Positions 7,418 through 8,603 of a stretch of DNA of 8,603 nucleotides are shown here, in pieces. Made by a program: the position numbers and the translations under genes. Location: positions 1 to 8,603 of the forward strand of contig CALMWD010000257.1 of NCBI GenBank assembly GCA_937873105.1. The letters run 5' to 3'. Position 1 is the first letter of the stretch; each line of letters starts with the position of its first letter. The notes below the pieces were generated by a model that made no database searches, was not told the DNA's origin, and saw nothing but the letters and a program-made list of their open reading frames with translations. The stretch comes from an uncultured Rhodanobacteraceae bacterium (lineage in GTDB: Bacteria; Pseudomonadota; Gammaproteobacteria; Xanthomonadales; Ahniellaceae).

Positions 7418-7720
7418 TCAGTGGCCGCGATCGTGCTTGCGCCGCAGCCGCAGCCTGACCGGGCCGCGGGCGTGGCGAATGTCGATCGGCCGGCCCGACT
7501 GCAGGATGTCGATGCGGCCCTGGTCCGCCATTTTCGCCGCCACGTCGCGCACCGGACGCATCAGGTCGCGCCATTCGACGTTGAGTTCGCCGCCGAGGAT
7601 GCGCGCGGCCTCGCTCGGGCAGATGGTTTCGTCCGGCCCGCGATGCTCGAGCAGTTCCACGACGCATTCGTGGATCAGCATGGACAGCGATTCTTCGACC
7701 GGGAACTGGCGCGGCGTCAC
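7418..7720 (-). CDS. DUF3253 domain protein
   Basis: The product is a small basic protein of 100 residues if GTG at 7720 is the start. Its central features match the uncharacterised DUF3253 family: TICPSEAAR (32-40), VEWRDLMRPVRDVAAKMADQG (48-68, a helical segment) and SGRPIDI followed by GPVRLRLRR near the C-terminus. The helix-helix-strand look and positively charged tail are compatible with a small winged-helix-like nucleic-acid-binding fold, but this is inference and no role is established. Start choice is uncertain: GTG at 7720 has GAGGA about ten bases upstream; a TTG at 7747 would add nine residues but has no ribosome binding site; ATG at 7681 would remove thirteen residues and also lacks a strong site. 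It lies between pyrB (about 100 bases away) and glnS (51 bases). No clear promoter was found in the gap before it. Confidence 0.85.
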   Translation of the reverse strand: MTPRQFPVEESLSMLIHECVVELLEHRGPDETICPSEAARILGGELNVEWRDLMRPVRDVAAKMADQGRIDILQSGRPIDIRHARGPVRLRLRRKHDRGH

Positions 7721-7821
7721 GACCTGAGCTTCCTCATCGGCGCGCAACGTAGCGCAGGCCGCAGCGGCGAACCGTGAGCAATTGTCCAGATGCGCGCCGG
7801 GTCACCATGGTTTGCAGCGCG

Positions 7822-8603
7822 TCAGGCGCCGGCTCCGGCCAGCGCGGCCATCACCGCCATGCGCACGGCCACGCCGTTCGCGACCTGCTCCAGAATGCGC
7901 GACTGCGCCCCGTCGGCGACGGCATCGGAGATCTCGACATTGCGATTGATCGGCCCCGGGTGCATGACGATCGCCGCCGGATGGGCGAGCCCCAGGCGGA
8001 CCTCGTCCAGGCCCCAGTCGCGGAAATAGTCGGCATCGGAGGCGATCAGGGCGCGTTCCATGCGTTCCTTCTGAAGGCGCAGCATGATCACGACGTCGGC
8101 GCCGCGCACGGTGTCGTCGATGCGATGGTGAACGACGCAGCCGGGCAGCGAGTCGCGGGCGGGCAACAGCGCTTCCGGTCCGGCCACGCGCAGTTCGCCC
8201 ACGCCAAGGGCTTGCAGTGCGTGGATGTCGGAACGCGCCACGCGCGAGTGCAGGATGTCGCCGACGATGGCGACGCAGCGATTCGCGAGGTCGGGCTTGT
8301 GGCGCAGGATGGTGTAGGCGTCGAGCAGGCCCTGGGTCGGATGCGCGTGGTTGCCGTCGCCGGCATTGATGATCGAGACCCCGGCCGCCGCCTGTTCGGA
8401 GAGAAACGCCGGCGTGCCGTTTTCCTTGTGGCGCACCACGAACTGGTCGCAGCCCATGGCTTCGAGGTTGCGCAGCGTGTCGAGCAGGGTTTCTCCTTTC
8501 TGCGTCGAGGAATGTTCGACGTCGAAGGGCACGACCTGGGCGCCGAGGCGCATCGCCGCCAGTTCGAAGCTGACGCGGGTACGCGTCGAAGGCTCGAAGA
8601 ACA
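7822..8603 (-). CDS. pyrB: aspartate carbamoyltransferase catalytic subunit, N-terminus beyond window
   Basis: The frame is open to the right edge, so the first ~50 residues are missing; 259 complete codons are present. The protein joins carbamoyl phosphate and aspartate in the second step of UMP synthesis, in the cytoplasm. The visible sequence starts [16 protein letters not shown], with the carbamoyl-phosphate loop STRTR. STQKGET (phosphate-binding Ser and Lys from the neighbouring subunit), [17 protein letters not shown] (catalytic His and Gln), LRLQKER (aspartate-binding Arg, Gln) and HPGPINR follow. Projected full length (about 305-315 residues) is normal for the catalytic chain. The frame upstream of the first in-window ATG (8553) clearly encodes conserved sequence, so that ATG is not the start. 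No pyrI or dihydroorotase-like pyrC' follows within the window; a DUF3253 gene does. Family assignment is secure. Confidence 0.97.
   Translation of the reverse strand, partial: FFEPSTRTRVSFELAAMRLGAQVVPFDVEHSSTQKGETLLDTLRNLEAMGCDQFVVRHKENGTPAFLSEQAAAGVSIINAGDGNHAHPTQGLLDAYTILRHKPDLANRCVAIVGDILHSRVARSDIHALQALGVGELRVAGPEALLPARDSLPGCVVHHRIDDTVRGADVVIMLRLQKERMERALIASDADYFRDWGLDEVRLGLAHPAAIVMHPGPINRNVEISDAVADGAQSRILEQVANGVAVRMAVMAALAGAGA

Noticed and set aside
7748..7821. TTGCTC and TGGACA hexamers between pyrB and the DUF3253 gene as promoter elements
   Set aside because: No -10-like hexamer lies 16-18 bases downstream of either.

Overview
This is a GC-rich (roughly two-thirds G+C), densely coded chromosomal segment in which all ten genes I can support lie on the minus strand. 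The set suggests a gammaproteobacterium, most likely of the Xanthomonadales/Lysobacterales. The basis is a dedicated glutaminyl-tRNA synthetase, an RlmM-type 23S rRNA methyltransferase, a TMEM165/GDT1 transporter behind a yybP-ykoY RNA, and the strong GC bias. The order-level assignment is inference.

Reading in the direction of transcription (right to left), the window opens inside pyrB (aspartate carbamoyltransferase, 5' end cut off by the window edge). A small DUF3253-type protein and then glnS follow; glnS has a candidate -10 element of its own. The longest intergenic stretch (about 240 bases) lies between glnS and the next gene. It holds a hairpin, a reasonable sigma-70 promoter, and a well-preserved yybP-ykoY manganese riboswitch, followed by a leader hairpin and a Shine-Dalgarno site in front of a GTG-started TMEM165/GDT1-family manganese exporter gene.

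Downstream of the exporter are a cysteine-rich lipoprotein, a zinc nucleoside/guanine-type deaminase, rlmM, a membrane-anchored FMN and [3Fe-4S] glutamate-synthase-like protein, a small four-helix membrane protein, and a secreted M20 family amidohydrolase that runs off the left edge. Spacings are short (7 to 67 bases, and one 4-base ATGA overlap). I see no classical hairpin-plus-U-tract terminator between these genes, so they may share transcripts with the riboswitch-controlled exporter.

The genes are mostly housekeeping: pyrimidine synthesis, tRNA charging, rRNA modification, purine deamination and metal efflux. I see no mobile elements, CRISPR arrays, tRNA or rRNA genes, or phage genes. The most interesting locus is the manganese riboswitch with its compact promoter and the question of how far its control extends. 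I did not find evidence for a wholly new system.
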